In this document: positions 48,622 to 58,965 of the stretch, piece after piece
How positions within the stretch are numbered: the stretch's first letter is position 1
Layout of the letters: each line of letters begins with the position of its first letter
Assembly: GCA_003415625.1 (NCBI GenBank)
Contig: PYIU01000001.1
Location: 5,518,746 to 5,582,745, forward strand
Reading direction: 5' to 3'
Source: Aquanectria penicillioides
Lineage: Eukaryota; Ascomycota; Sordariomycetes; Hypocreales; Nectriaceae
DNA length: 64,000 bases
The notes under the pieces: generated by a model
Seen by the model: the letters and a program-made list of their open reading frames with translations, nothing else
What the model was told of the DNA's origin: nothing
The model's database searches: none
Made by a program: the position numbers and the translations under genes

Positions 48622-51020
48622 ATGCCCGTCGTCAAGGGAGGAGTCTGGACGAACATCGAGGATGAAATCCTCAAGGCCTCCGTCTCCAAGTATGGCCTGA
48701 ACCAATGGGCGCGTGTCTCGTCGCTGCTTGCTCGCAAGACCCCTAAGCAGTGCAAGGCGCGATGGAACGAATGGCTCGACCCCAGCATCAAGAAGATCGA
48801 ATGGAGCAGGGAGGAGGATGAGAAGCTTTTGCATCTCGCCAAGATCATGCCCACTCAGTGGCGCACCATCGCTCCTATTGTTGGTAGAACCGCGAACCAG
48901 TGCCTAGAACGATACCAAAAGCTGCTGGACGAAGCCGAAGCGCGAGAATCCTCCAGCTTTGGCCTCACCGGCCCTGATGGTGGAGAGACGCAAGCACCCA
49001 GCGCCGATGATGTGAGGAGGCTACGCCCTGGAGAGCTCGATCCCGACCCCGAGACCAAACCCGCGCGACCAGACACGATCGATCTCGATGAAGACGAAAA
49101 GGAAATGTTGAGCGAGGCTCGTGCCCGCTTAGCCAATACTCAGGGAAAGAAGGCGAAGAGAAAGGCCCGAGAGCGTCAGCAAGAGGAATCGCGTCGTCTG
49201 GCCACGCTGCAGAAGCGCAGAGAACTCAAGACGGCCGGCATCAACATCAAGGTAACGACTCGAAAGAAGGGCGAGATGGACTACAATGCAGATATTCCTT
49301 TTGAAAAGAAGGCTTTAACTGGATTCTACGATACTTCGGAGGAGCTGGTGCGGAATGAGCTTCAGCGCGAGGCTTTCGACCCCCGCAAGCAGCAGCTCGC
49401 CAACAAGCGCAAGGGCGATGGCGATGAGGACAAGGACCCAAAACGAAGGAAGAACGAGAAGGACGGCGCATCGGATGTGCACAAGGCGGCCCTCAAGGCT
49501 GGTCAGTTGCAGAAGATCCGGGAGGCTGAGCAGAGCAGCAGGCGACGCGCCATGGTCTTGCCAGCTCCCCAGGTTAGCGAAGGAGAGCTCGAAGAAATCG
49601 TCAAGATGGGCAAGATGGGTGAGGCCGCGAACACACGGGCGCGGGAGAGCGAAAACGACGCCACGAGAGGCCTTGTTAGTACATACTCGACCATCAACTC
49701 AAATGCCCCGATCCGAACGCCCAAAGCCCCGAGCAAGACGACCACATCGCCAACGAAATCCGAAACATTCGGGCACTCAACGAGACCAAGTCTGCCTTAT
49801 TGGGAGGCGAGAATACCCTCTTCATGAAGGTGCTGGCTCGACAGGCTTCGAGGGCATTGCTCCTCGTAAGCAGACCGTGTCAACCCCTAACCCCATGGCA
49901 ACTCCTCTAAGGGGACCCAACGGAGTCGGCGCAACTCCCGGTCAACCCGCACAAACCCCTATGCGAACGCCACGAGATACATTTGCCTTGAACCAAGACG
50001 ATGGTATGTCTATGGTTGGCGCCACTCCCCGAGACATGAAGATGCGAGACCTAGCGGTGCGAAGCCAGCTACGATCCGGCCTTGCCTCTCTTCCTAAGCC
50101 CAAGGATACTGAGTGGGAATTTGATATCCCTGAGGAGGAAAAGGAATTGGCACAGGCTGAAGATGCGGTCGAGGAGGATGCAGCAGAGCGAGATCGCCGA
50201 GAACGCCAACGACGAGAGGCTGAGGAGGCGTTGGAGTTCAGACGGCGAACCCAAGTCATGCAGCGTAGTCTCCCACGACCTCTTGTGGTAGACCTTCCTA
50301 GCCTATTAAAGCAGGCCGGCGAGTTGAACGACAATGCCGAATCCTTGATCGCCCAGGAGTCGGCGGCTCTCATGGCCAACGATGCCATGAAGTACCCGCT
50401 CCCTGGTGTGCAACTTAAGGGCAATCCCAAGGCCCTGCAGCACATCGACGACGATGCTCTTGCAGAGGCTCGTTTGCTGATTCTGTCAGAAACCAAGCCC
50501 CTCCCCAGCCTCGAGGATATCCAAACAGCCTTCGAAGCCCGTGCAAGCAGCTCCCTGCTCTTGGGCCTGGGCTGCTACAACGACGATGAGGAAGAAGAGG
50601 GCGCAGCCATGAAGGTCGCTTTTGACGTAAGTTCATCCCAGATACTCTCACAATATCAAGGTTGCGCAAATACTGACTAGAACGCAGTCTATCCAAGACG
50701 CGATCATGGCCTCGGCCGAACAAGGAGCGAAGCTGGAGAAGAAGCTGTCTCTCCACCTTGGCGGGTACCAGAAACGACAGAAGATGCTCAAGGAAAAGAT
50801 GGGCGGCGCCGCTGAGGCACTCGAGAAGGCCCGCGTGGCACTCAGCGGCTTCAAGACGCTGGCCATCTCCGAAGAAGTCGCCATCGAGCGACGCCTCGGT
50901 GCTCTGCGAGAGGAGGTTGGCTTCATCACCCGGCGCGAGAGAGAGGCGCAAGAGCAATACAGAAAGGCCAAGGAGGAGCTCGATGCTCTGATGGCGGATG
51001 GCGTGAACGGGTTTCATTAG
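48622..51020 (+). CDS. cef1: Pre-mRNA splicing factor Cef1/Cdc5 (two apparent single-base deletions)
   Basis: Core protein of the Prp19/NineTeen complex needed for spliceosome activation. Two exons, 48622-50626 and 50688-51020 (61-bp intron). Two Myb repeats open the protein: [19 protein letters not shown], then [19 protein letters not shown] with [21 protein letters not shown] basic, Glu-rich region ([25 protein letters not shown] split) and the Cef1-specific C-terminal half ([29 protein letters not shown]) follow, ending in a coiled coil. The frame breaks at C runs 49727-49730 and 49816-49818. Between them a third frame encodes the conserved [16 protein letters not shown]. One extra C at each run makes a continuous 779-residue protein with the correct intron phase, so a consensus error is likelier than decay. 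The ATG has an A/C-rich context and the Myb repeat starts eight residues later. Confidence 0.92.
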
Positions 51021-51282
51021 ATGCACAAAACTGGATGTATAATAACGGAGGCTAACAAGGCGCGGGAGGGTGTCTTTAACTCGGTATCAACTGATCCTAA
51101 CAATCTGATCTATCATAACGCTAGCTGATGCGATTTTCTGTTTGCGCTCATTGCCTGCCATTCACACTCTCTACTTCTCCCTTGGTGCCTTTGTAGGCCT
51201 ATTCACCTTTTTTAGTTTTTTGCTTGATGGAGTTGGTTTCCGACTTGTTTCTTTCTTTCTCCCCCCCCCTTTCAACCTGCAG
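51021..51282. terminator. Shared 3' region of convergent CEF1 and the DHA2-like transporter
   Basis: A 262-bp spacer with T-rich and C-rich tracts, including a C run at 51261-51269. Both 3' UTRs lie here. Confidence 0.45.
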
Positions 51283-53679
51283 TTAGTTTGTTGAGCGCTT
51301 CTTACCCAGACGCGGCAATTTGATAGGCAGAGTCAAGAACACGGAGATGACGGCAAACATGGCACAGACGATAAAGGTGAGACGCAGCGCGGCCTCGTAA
51401 CTGTGGACAACCTGGTCTTGGTAATGCGGCTCCAGCTTCAGGACCTCTTCGACGGAGCTACGCACACGGCGGATCACATCGTCACGCTGGTCGCCCTGGA
51501 CGAACTCTTGGAGGTAGTACAGCAGGGCGTTCTGCACCACCAGGCTGCTGCTGGCGACGCCGAGGACCTGGCCAAGGCTGCGCCAGAGCAGCAGCGTGCT
51601 GGTGACGACGGCCTGCTCCGACTGGGCCGAGGCGGCGAGGATGGCCATGAAGGTGCCGGGGAACTGGAAGCCCTGGCCGATGGACGAGGGGAGGAGGATG
51701 AAGAGGTAGAGCTGCGGCGGGAGGTCGCGGCGAAGACACGAGAGGCCAATGGTGCCAATGAGGATGCAGATGGTACCGCTGAGGACGGGCCACTTGAGCC
51801 GGCCCGTCCAGGTCACGGCGAAGCCGACCATGGTGCCCGTCATGGAGGAAGCGATGGTGGGTATGACGAGGCGAAGACCCGACGACGTCGCCGAGGTGAG
51901 GAGGACGGCCTGGAAGTACAGTGGGCTAATGGCACAAAGAAGGAGCACATGTTAATTTGAAAGGCCACAGAGTGAAAGAAATCATCGAGGAAGGGAAGGG
52001 AATGAGTGGAGGTGGTAAAACTTGCATGTTGAAGAGAATCGAGTTGGCCAGCAGCGCAGCGATGAAGTTGCCGAAGATGAGGTTGGCGCGGGGCGCGTAG
52101 CGAATCAGGTGCACCGGCATGATGGGCTTTTCAACCCACGTCTCGACCCAGATGAAGGTCGGGAACAGGACGGCGAAGATAGTCAGCGACGCGATGACGA
52201 AGGGATGCGACCCTACAAACGCGTGACAGTCAGTCTTTGGGGATGCGAAGAAGGGATGGACATGTTGCTGTGTCTCTTACATGGTAGAATGTTGCCCCAA
52301 GGTTCTGCATGAGACGAGTTAGCATCAACACTGGCTTCTAACTACGCCGAATGTGTTCTTCGTTGAATTGAAGGAGTGAATATAAAAAAACTCACCAGTC
52401 CCAAAATCACAAATGTAATAGACGTCGTCAGCAGCAGCGAGCCCTTGGTATCAAACTCCTTGAGGGCCTGCCAAATGGTCTTGCGCTCGCCCTGGATGCC
52501 CAGGCCGTCCGGGATGGCCACCATGGAGATGGCCATGCACATCAGCAGCGGCGGTACCTGGATGCCAAACTCCCACCGCCAGCCAAAATAATCGGCCATG
52601 GCGCCGCCCGTGGCCGCGCCGAGAGCCGATGCGACGCCGTAGTTTGCGTTGATGTACGATTGGTAGGCTCCACGGATACTAAATCGGCGATCGCCCGCTG
52701 CGTTAACCACTCGTCTTTTTTTTTTTTGTCTTTTTTTTTTTGTATTTCTTTTTTCTTTTTTCCCTGCATCCTCGAGCCGGGGGTGGGCATCACATGCACG
52801 ACATGGATGTGGGGGAGGAGGAGGGAGGCAAGAGGTGCGTGGGGGGGGGGGGGGAACACGCAGATGAATGGGGAGCGGAACTTACTCAATGGGAACCAGG
52901 TCACTAATAATGATGCTACCTAGCGACACAATGCCACCGGCACCGAGACCGCAAGCCGCTCGGGCGAGAATGAAGCTCTCGATGCTGCCGGCGAGGGCGC
53001 ACGCGATGGTGGCAGCGCAAAGGATTCCCAGACAACCCACAAAGAGCGGCTTGCGGCCGACGGCGTCAGAAAGACGGCCCAGGAGCGGCTGGAAGGCGGA
53101 CGAAGTCAAGAGGAAGGCGGTCGAGAGCCACGAGGCCGAGTTGGAGGCATGAAAGTACGACGTAATAACGGGGTGCGACGAGGCCATGATGGTGCCGTCG
53201 AAACAAGCAATAAAGTAGGCCATCAGGATCTGAGAGAAGATGAACCAGAACCTTGTCACCGACGTGTTGTTGAGAAACGGCGACGTCGCTATCGCTGATC
53301 CTGGAGAGGATTCAGACCGCGCTTTGGACGACGCCCGCGAGCGGTGCAACAGCGGAGACTGCTCGGTGGGCGTTGCGTCGTCGCTATCGAAGGAGGAGTC
53401 ATCAACGTCCTCTTCGTCGGTCTTTCGAGGGTTAGGGTTAGACACGACGGGACGAAGCATGGCATTCTCCGCGGGCTCGGGTTCCAAAAACTGCCCACCC
53501 GTCGTCAACGATCGAGACAAGGCGGCGAACGTCTCGGGATCAACTTCATCTTGGCAACCGTCGTTGGCGTAACTGTCGTCCCCGCTGGTCCTCCGTCTGT
53601 TCGTCGGCACCGGCACCGGCACCGGACCGGACGAGGGGTTCGGGGCCGAGAGAGAGGACCCAGTGAATGCGGAGGACAT
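51283..53679 (-). CDS. DHA2-type MFS transporter, Vba/Fnx-like (one apparent single-base deletion)
   Basis: Predicted 14-helix carrier similar to vacuolar basic amino-acid transporters Vba/Fnx1. Five exons: 53679-52886, 52678-52396, 52304-52281, 52212-52026, 51925-51283. The N-terminal 150 residues are polar with a TEQSPLLHR dileucine motif. Helix 1 carries FDGTIMASSHPVI, and motif A is GRLSDAVGRKPL. The 24-nt exon reads correctly only if the C run 52295-52298 gains one base; it then encodes a Gly-Asn-Ile-Leu-Pro segment joining WSHPFVIASL. The next intron uses a GC donor (GCAAGT at 52025) and restores ILFN-IPLYFQAVL. The 207-bp first intron is full of A/T runs and a G14. With the added base the protein has 643 residues. 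Substrate and vacuolar location are inferred from family only. Confidence 0.88.
52679..52885 (-). other. Low-complexity intron with homopolymer tracts
   Basis: A 207-bp intron with a GTAAGT donor and TTTAG acceptor. It contains consecutive T-rich tracts on the plus strand (about 52708-52760) and a G14 run at 52841-52854. It is much longer than the 48-100 bp introns around it. Confidence 0.7.
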
Positions 53680-54346
53680 GTCTAAGCGTCTAGGATGCCC
53701 GTCTATCCAAAATAGACTTACACGGACGCAACAAGTCAAAAGAACAGGATTTCAAAGAGACAGAAAGGCAGGAGGAACAAGAGCGTGAAATTTAGTTGGT
53801 TATTAGGGGAGGGACACCAGTGGAGTCTTGGCTCTGTCGTGATCGCAGACTTTTCGGGTAGGCTACGCCTTGCAGTAGATCGCCCCGCAATCAACCCGTT
53901 CGGCGCGTTAGTCGGCCGACTTATATGATGAGTCTGAAGCCGTTGGAAAACTAACTTGGGCTTCGGGGAGTGACTCAATTATAAACATGAGAGAGACTCA
54001 CAAAGCCCCGGTGCCGGGCGACACTCAAAACGACTCTATAGGCTTCAAGACGAACCGGCTTTCGGGAGTCATCAAATGAGCAATTGCCTCTATGAGAACG
54101 GCTTACCACCCTCTTTTCCCACACCCTCCCAACCCCCAGGGCTTTTTTTTTTTTTTTTTCTCTTTTTTTTCTTTTTTTGCCTCTCTATCCGTCAACGGGG
54201 CCCCCAATGTCTCACAGCCACCTCCCCCTCTATCAACGCACACATGACCTCGCCATGGCCCGTCTTAAAGCGTCGTGACTGCTGTCATAGGTTAACTGCC
54301 GAAGCGGTCCGGCCGCCCCAGACCCTCTTCCCGGTTCCTCAAACCT
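53680..54346. other. Promoter of the DHA2-like gene and 3' flank of the hexokinase gene
   Basis: Contains the upstream region of the transporter and a T-rich tract at about 54142-54178. No coding sequence is supported. Confidence 0.5.
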
Positions 54347-56099
54347 CTATTTTGCGCTCCTGGTTGAAGACGCTGCGGCCGCTACTAGAATACCCGCTCC
54401 TGTGATACCCCCGTCGTGGCAGGGGCTAAGAACCACTTCCAGCGAACCCTTGCTACCAAATCGTCTCTCCAGTAATTGGTCGAGGAACTTCTGGCAATCC
54501 ACCAAATAGTCCTGGAAATGGACAATGCAACCACCTGTGTAACCAATGCCCAATTTGTAAGCCCGATCCTCGGCATGCAACCCTTCTGGAGGAACATCTC
54601 CAGCAAAGGTAAGCAAGGCCAATGTAGCCGCTGCCACGATACCGGCCGCCCGAATCTCAATCGCCTTTGCGATATGGTAAAGCGCAGTGGCCAATTCCTC
54701 TGTCCAAGAGAATGTTGCTGAACCAGACGCCTCCGGAAACTCCGACTTCAGGCTGGAGAGGAGGTTCGGGGGTTGCAGGGGTTTAAAGTGACTCAAAAAA
54801 GTCGTCGTGAGACCGTGTCTATGCAGTAGTTTCGCTGGCAACGTTTCCGTCGCAATTCCTAGATTAGTGGTCATGTAGTCGACCAGCATAATACGCCCAA
54901 GCTCGCCCAAATATCTTCCCGCCGTCATATACTCGAGGGGTTGAAACCCGGGTGTCTCGTTTTGCGAGTCTAGCACTTTATCCCAACGACTCAAAAACCC
55001 GCCATCCCTCAGGGGAGGCGCAGTTCCATTAATACTCCATTCAGTGTTGACGGCGATCTTGACGTCTTCCACACGTTCCTCGGGACGGACGGAAACGTGC
55101 TGCGGGTGCTTGCTTGGGTGGAGTTGACTCAACTTCAAGGGAATTGTCGCGTTGCAGCCAGTGCCCAGGATTAGACCCATGGAAGCTCGCCGGGAGACGG
55201 ACTCGTCGTACGTGAAGATGAAGGAAACCAGAGTTGAAACAGAGTCATTGGCAATGGCCTCGACTCTAATGGGCGGAAGATCGGGAGTCTTGGCGCGGTT
55301 GTATCCGTCGAGTAGACGACCGCCCAGGTTAAGATTAGAAGAGATGGCGAAGCCCTTGCCCATGGGCATGAGGGTGGCCTCGGACAACGAATGCTGTACC
55401 ATGGGAAAGCTGAACGTGACACCGAGCGGGATTTCCTGATCTGCGGGAAGATGCAACGTCTCGAACCCGTCACGAATCACTTCAGCGATGCAGTTTCCGA
55501 TCCACAAGAAGAGGCTATCGGGATTCTCATCCTTCAGGTGATCATCGATAGGCCAAGACTTTTCCAAGACGCGCCGTATGCGGCGGCTTGGGGCCTCAGA
55601 AGGATGACCCGAGGGCCCGACGTGGACATGGTTGTGGACTTGATTGGACGACGAAGTCTTGGGAAGGACCTCGACAAAGCCCACCCTAAGATTTGTCCCG
55701 CCACTGTGAAAATGGTCAACATCCACGAACGGGCAGGGGAGCATCAGCATCATCACCGATGCAACAGCAGACACATCAGGTGCATGAGAGGCTTACATAT
55801 CTATTGCGAGGTGGCTGAAGTCGTGTGGTCAGTCATTGGGTCCCGGATGCAGGGATGGGACTCTCCAGGCCGAGAGATCGAACAAGAGGGGCGGCGACTC
55901 ACCATCCTTGGCCATTGTCGGTGGCAGGTCGCAGGATCGATTCCGAGATGGGAGTAGGCAGGAACTGGTTGTGCGAGTCAAGAGCGAGCTTCTCGAAGTT
56001 TTGCAGAAAGGCCTGAGACAGCGAGTGGAGCTTGTCGAGATCGATGCGGAGGGGCTCCAGGAACTGGTGAAGGGAGGTGGCTGGAGAAGAGGAAGCCAT
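54347..56099 (-). CDS. Hexokinase-family sugar kinase (possibly GlcNAc-kinase type)
   Basis: ATP-dependent sugar kinase of the ASKHA fold, 523 residues. Three exons: 56099-55903, an 18-nt micro-exon 55814-55797, and 55703-54347, all GT-AG with agreeing phases. The splice joins create the phosphate-1 motif HLAIDIGGTNLRV, which is absent in unspliced DNA. Further signatures are LGVTFSFPMVQ, IANDSVSTLVSFIFTYDESV, LILGTGCNA, NTEWSINGTAPP, FQPLEYMTAGRYLGELGRI and the adenosine motif region IGYTGGCIVHF. The canonical sugar-binding FSFP and NDT-type positions are partly changed (NDS). The FQPLEYMTAGRYLGE segment recalls the fungal Hxk3/Ngk1 kinases that phosphorylate N-acetylglucosamine, but no deacetylase, deaminase or GlcNAc transporter lies nearby, so the substrate remains open. 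Confidence 0.88.
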
Positions 56100-57855
56100 A
56101 TTGAGTTGAGCGGAGCCGGAGATGAGCTGCGGGAGAAGGCGACGTCGAGATAGTTTCTCGAAGGGTGCTAGAGCATTATCATCCGCGGAAGTGAAGCGGT
56201 TACGAACGAGTATTGCAAGTGGTGCAAGTGGAGTTTTATCGGGTTACGATCCTTGGGGATCCTTTGGGGCAAGAGGGTCCCACAGAGACAGCAGCTGTCG
56301 GATGAGGGATGAGGGATGAGGGGTGAAGGATGATGAATGGCAGACGAAGCACGGAAGATGAGGGACAATGGATGAGGAGGTGTCGATGCAGCAAATTCCT
56401 TCCCCCGTGGGTGGCGGCGTGTTCCTGTCTGCAGCAGCAACGGACTGGTTTTGTATTAGGAGGACAATGAGAGAAAGCCGCGGTGGAGCAAGTAACGTTT
56501 GATAGAATCTGAGCGCGAGAATCAGTGGGTGAAGGCGCCAGTGACGAAAAGGAGTTGGTCACCAACCAATAGTCGAGGACGTATTAAAAGGTCGAGAGCC
56601 ACCGCTTGACCCAACGGCCAATGGTGAAGCTACTTGCTGCGAGTTGGCGTCAAAGACGACTGGAGCTGTCGACCCGACCAAAAGGTACTTTGGCAAGCCT
56701 CGGTCCAGGTGCAGCAAACAGTTCCAGCGGCGGCGGCAGCTCAAATATGTCGGTAGGCACGGCGTAGGTAGGTACCTCAGATGCCGGAGGCGGGCTCACA
56801 GTGCAGTGCAAATGCAGGCAAGTCGGCGAAAATGGAATTCCGGAAGCAAGACTAGCCTCGACGGATATCAGGAGCGACGCAACCTCAAAGGGCTGCTCTC
56901 TAGGTCGGTAAGTCCGCAGGGCTGGCTGGGCTGGGTATAAGTAGGTATCCAGACCTGGGTGGCTCCAGCACCGCGATGCATCAGGGTGGAGGGGAATGAG
57001 GCGCATGCTCACTCGTCTTCGTCACTGAAAGGGTCATCCCGAGCCCACGACCCGACGGCTGTGAAGCACCCATCGACATCGACCCTGCCCCCGTCACTGT
57101 CACTGACACGGAACGATGGAAGCGACGGCGGCGAACGGCCATGAATTATGCAACGTACCTTTGCGATTCCAGGGCCTCTCGGCACAACGCATGCACGGTA
57201 ACCGGTGAGCGTTGGCCCGTTTGGCAGATGGAGGGGACAGTGAGGGACAGACAGGACCAGAAAGGCCTATACCAATGGATGCCTGCCATGATGATTGCAC
57301 CACCTGAGTTACAGCGTCTTCAACCATACCAGTACCGGTATGAGCCAGCCGCTGCTGGGACACAGCGCCGAATGGCCCGCAAGCGGTCCCGGTCCAGGGT
57401 CTGGCCCAGGGCCTGGTCCCTGTCCGCCACCCACCACGCCCTGCCTACGGGCCGAACCCTCAGGGCCAGGGCATGGCGTGGCATAGCAGTGCATGGCTGT
57501 GGCTGCTCCCCTTCGCTGCCTGCCAGCCGCTGGGGCCCAACCGAAGGGAACGAGCCAACCCCTAGCTCGCCCGGACCTCACTTTAGGCTACGGCGGTGAT
57601 CATCAGTCAGCCATCTACATATCTACATGAACGAAGTACTAAATTTACCACGGACAGAGACCTTGCCCCCCGGTGCCGGGTGACGCCATCATCCTGAGAA
57701 CTGGTGTATTCGCATTTCTCACGGCCGTCCTCATCCAGCATCGGCCATTAAATTCTTCATTGACGGGGAGCTCAACAGAGTCGTTCTCATCGCTTTCCTC
57801 ACTGCATATAAGTACTTACTTGAGCATAGCCCCGTGCTGTTGCATCACCCGCCCC
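56100..57855. promoter_or_regulatory. Divergent promoter region of the hexokinase-like and GILT-like genes
   Basis: About 1.75 kb between two outward-pointing starts. It contains a GATGAGGGATGAGG-type short repeat near 56299-56320 and an 8-base GGTCCCGG/GGTCTGGC-rich stretch near 57386-57420. No gene is supported. Confidence 0.45.
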
Positions 57856-58965
57856 ATGACCATGACTCGAAACGAAGCCGAGCTAGCTAGTCCAGACCTC
57901 CTGCAGGCTCCCAGTAGCCCTTTATCGCACCCGCCTCATTTCGCGACTTCACCTGCTCCATCATCCGCGACTCCAGCAGCGCCCATCGCCATGGACGAGA
58001 AGCGAACCATGTCTCCTTCTCTTCCTCTTCGCCGCAACCGGCCTGTCGCCACCATCATCTTCTGCTTCGCTGTCGCCTACACCTTCTGGCTGTTCCAGCC
58101 CTTCTCAATTCCCCCCTTCAACTCCCCGCCAGTCGTCAACGATGCCATCGTCAACCAACACCCCCACACCCAGACTACTGGCCTCGTTCCCCTCGAGGCG
58201 CACATCATAAGCAAGTGTCCCGATACTCAGGTAAGATCTAACTAATTCTGCCCTCATCGAGCCCCCTTTGCTGACTCCTCGTGCGCCTCCAGGATGCCCT
58301 GAAAATGCTCGTCCTCCCCGCCATGCAGCGCGTTTACGACAAGGTCAACTTTACGCTCTCCTACATCGGCCAGTACGTGAATCATCAACTTATCCCCTTC
58401 CTTGCCTCCGAATATGCTTCTCGAATACTGACACTGCTCCTCTGTTCAGTCCAACTTCAAACGACGGCGTCGAATGCAAACACGGCCCCGAAGAGTGCAT
58501 GGGCAACATCATCGAGCTTTGCGCCCGCGAACTCTACCCCGATCCCAAAATCAGTCTCGGCTTTGTCATGTGCTTGACCCGCGACTACGAGCACATTCCG
58601 GATCGAGCTCTTATCGAAGACTGCGCCCTCGAGCATGCTATCGACTTCCGTGCCCTTAACGAGTGTGCCACGAAGGATGACGGCGCCTATGGCCTCGGTC
58701 TCCTTCGTCACAGCATCCAAAGAACCGCCGAGGTTAGTGACTCATTAGTAGTTGAGAAGGAGGAAAAAAGGGTATATTATGCAAGGGGCCAGAATCTTGC
58801 ATGCTGACTGCATCTTTCCAGGCCAACGTTACAAAGAGCTGCACCATTCGCCTAAACAACGAGATCTACTGCATCCGCGACGACCAGCAGTGGATCGACT
58901 GCCCCAATGGCCCCGGGGTCAACGACCTTATCATCGCTATTGAGAAGCTCCGCCAGCAGTTTTGA
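57856..58965 (+). CDS. GILT-family (gamma-interferon-inducible lysosomal thiol reductase-like) membrane-anchored protein
   Basis: Four exons: 57856-58230, 58293-58372, 58450-58732, 58822-58965, giving 293 residues with consistent phases. A Pro/Ser-rich N-terminus precedes one membrane segment (about residues 65-88, VATIIFCFAVAYTFWLFQPF), suggesting a type II secretory-pathway protein. The luminal domain has the GILT signature CKHGPEECMGNIIELC, matching C-x-H-G-x2-E-C-x2-N-x4-C, and several further cysteines. The active-site position reads SKCPDTQD, so the usual CxxC is CxxT. GILT proteins reduce disulfides at low pH; with only one of the two active cysteines, ordinary reductase activity is doubtful. 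The stop codon lies inside the coding 3' end of the convergent decapping gene. Confidence 0.87.

Noticed and set aside
48622..51020. CEF1 as a pseudogene
   Set aside because: Both breaks are single-base C-run deletions with all conserved sequence retained; error is more likely than decay.
51403..51960. 185-codon plus-strand frame rich in Glu/Asp/Ala
   Set aside because: Opposite-strand shadow of the last exon of the DHA2-like transporter, kept open by high GC.
53425..53442. GGGTTAGGGTTA, telomere-like repeat
   Set aside because: Only two units, inside the coding exon of the DHA2-like transporter (SNPNP region); not a telomere.
51283..56099. Transporter plus hexokinase as a GlcNAc utilisation cluster
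   Set aside because: No deacetylase, deaminase, Ngt1-type transporter or RON1-like regulator is present; adjacency is probably incidental.
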